Below, piece by piece: positions 5,117 to 5,300 of a stretch of DNA of 5,300 bases. Position 1 is the first letter of the stretch; each line of letters starts with the position of its first letter. The notes beneath the pieces are model-generated. The model searched no databases and was not told the origin of the DNA. It worked only from the letters and a program-made list of their open reading frames with translations. The DNA is from Pseudomonadota bacterium (GTDB taxonomy: Bacteria > Desulfobacterota > WTBG01 > CAIYCZ01). Position numbers and translations under genes: made by a program. Location of the stretch: contig JAPLIX010000524.1 of the NCBI GenBank assembly GCA_026388865.1, positions 1 to 5,300 of the forward strand. Reading direction: 5' to 3'.

Positions 5117-5300
5117 TTACCCATCTTCAAGCAAAGATAGAATCTCCTTGTGAAGTATGGGGATGTTCTTCTCAACAATGTCCCACACCACGGTATTTTC
5201 CACAATGTCATAACCGTGAACCAGAATATTACGAAAACCAATAATACGACGGGCTTGACTGATCTGATCTGCTGTTGCAGGATCAACTCGATTCAGGCGG
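5117..5300 (-). CDS. hepT: HepT-like toxin, HEPN/DUF86 RNase (N-terminus outside window)
   Basis: The last 60 codons of a gene that enters from the right edge and stops at TAA (5119-5117). The peptide contains 'RRIIGFRNILVHGYDIVEN', in which RNILVHGY is the R-x4-H-x-Y active-site motif of HepT/HEPN ribonucleases. It continues with 'VVWDIVEKNIPILHKEI', the closing helix of DUF86 proteins. HepT proteins are about 130-140 residues, so somewhat more than half is outside. They cut RNA and are held in check by an MntA-type nucleotidyltransferase antitoxin, usually encoded directly before hepT; that gene would lie at 5301 onward and cannot be seen. The motif is intact, so the toxin may be functional. 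GC content is higher than in the neighbouring methyltransferase gene. Confidence 0.85.
   Translation of the reverse strand, partial: RLNRVDPATADQISQARRIIGFRNILVHGYDIVENTVVWDIVEKNIPILHKEILSLLEDG

Noticed and set aside
5083..5286. Hydrophobic 67-codon minus-strand ORF
   Set aside because: It overlaps the hepT reading frame in another frame, and hepT has a clear family motif. The hydrophobic look comes from reading a coding sequence out of frame.
1..5300. GATC avoidance as evidence of GATC restriction
   Set aside because: By eye about 16 GATC sites occur across the window, including inside both cassette genes, close to chance expectation, so there is no sign of depletion.
1..5300. CRISPR array, tRNA, rRNA or insertion sequence
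   Set aside because: No regularly spaced repeats, cloverleaf-like gene, transposase frame or terminal inverted repeats were seen.

Overview
The window looks like part of a bacterial chromosome, probably from an anaerobic, metabolically versatile lineage. A Desulfobacterota-type syntroph or sulfate reducer is my tentative guess, based only on the look of the flavoprotein and transporter genes; there is no rRNA or other phylogenetic marker to settle it. Composition falls in two parts. Bases 1-2080 carry GC-rich, host-like genes. From about 2100 to about 5000 the DNA is visibly AT-rich. Composition becomes intermediate again at the right edge.

Left part (1-2080): both genes read on the minus strand. 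A flavoprotein gene of the FAD-binding oxidase class runs off the left edge; its first 216 codons are present, and its motifs recall the vanillyl-alcohol oxidase / p-cresol methylhydroxylase branch. Upstream of it is a complete major facilitator superfamily (MFS) exporter gene. The 328-base gap between them holds a 17-bp perfect palindrome, a 13-bp palindrome containing a consensus -35 hexamer, and a weak hairpin just after the transporter stop.

Middle part (2080-5020): a compact restriction-modification cassette. A DpnA-like adenine methyltransferase gene and a DpnII/MboI-family endonuclease gene lie head to tail on the minus strand, separated by 2 bases (TAG-ct-ATG), so they are probably translationally coupled. 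By homology the site is GATC. The usual second (DpnM-type) methyltransferase is not in the window. Converging on the endonuclease from the plus strand, 19 bases away, is an unrecognised 177-codon gene with a strong ribosome binding site. It contains a 'KxFDFxI...NxK' stretch reminiscent of a degenerate PD-(D/E)XK nuclease core, and is the least explained item here. Two very short ORFs (17 and 28 codons) flank the cassette.

Right edge (5117-5300): the C-terminal 60 residues of a HepT (DUF86, HEPN RNase) toxin on the minus strand, with its RNILVHGY active-site motif intact. Its antitoxin partner (MntA-type nucleotidyltransferase) would be expected beyond the window. A GATC-type restriction-modification pair, an orphan gene of similar composition and a toxin-antitoxin remnant side by side suggest a small defence island inserted next to ordinary metabolic genes.
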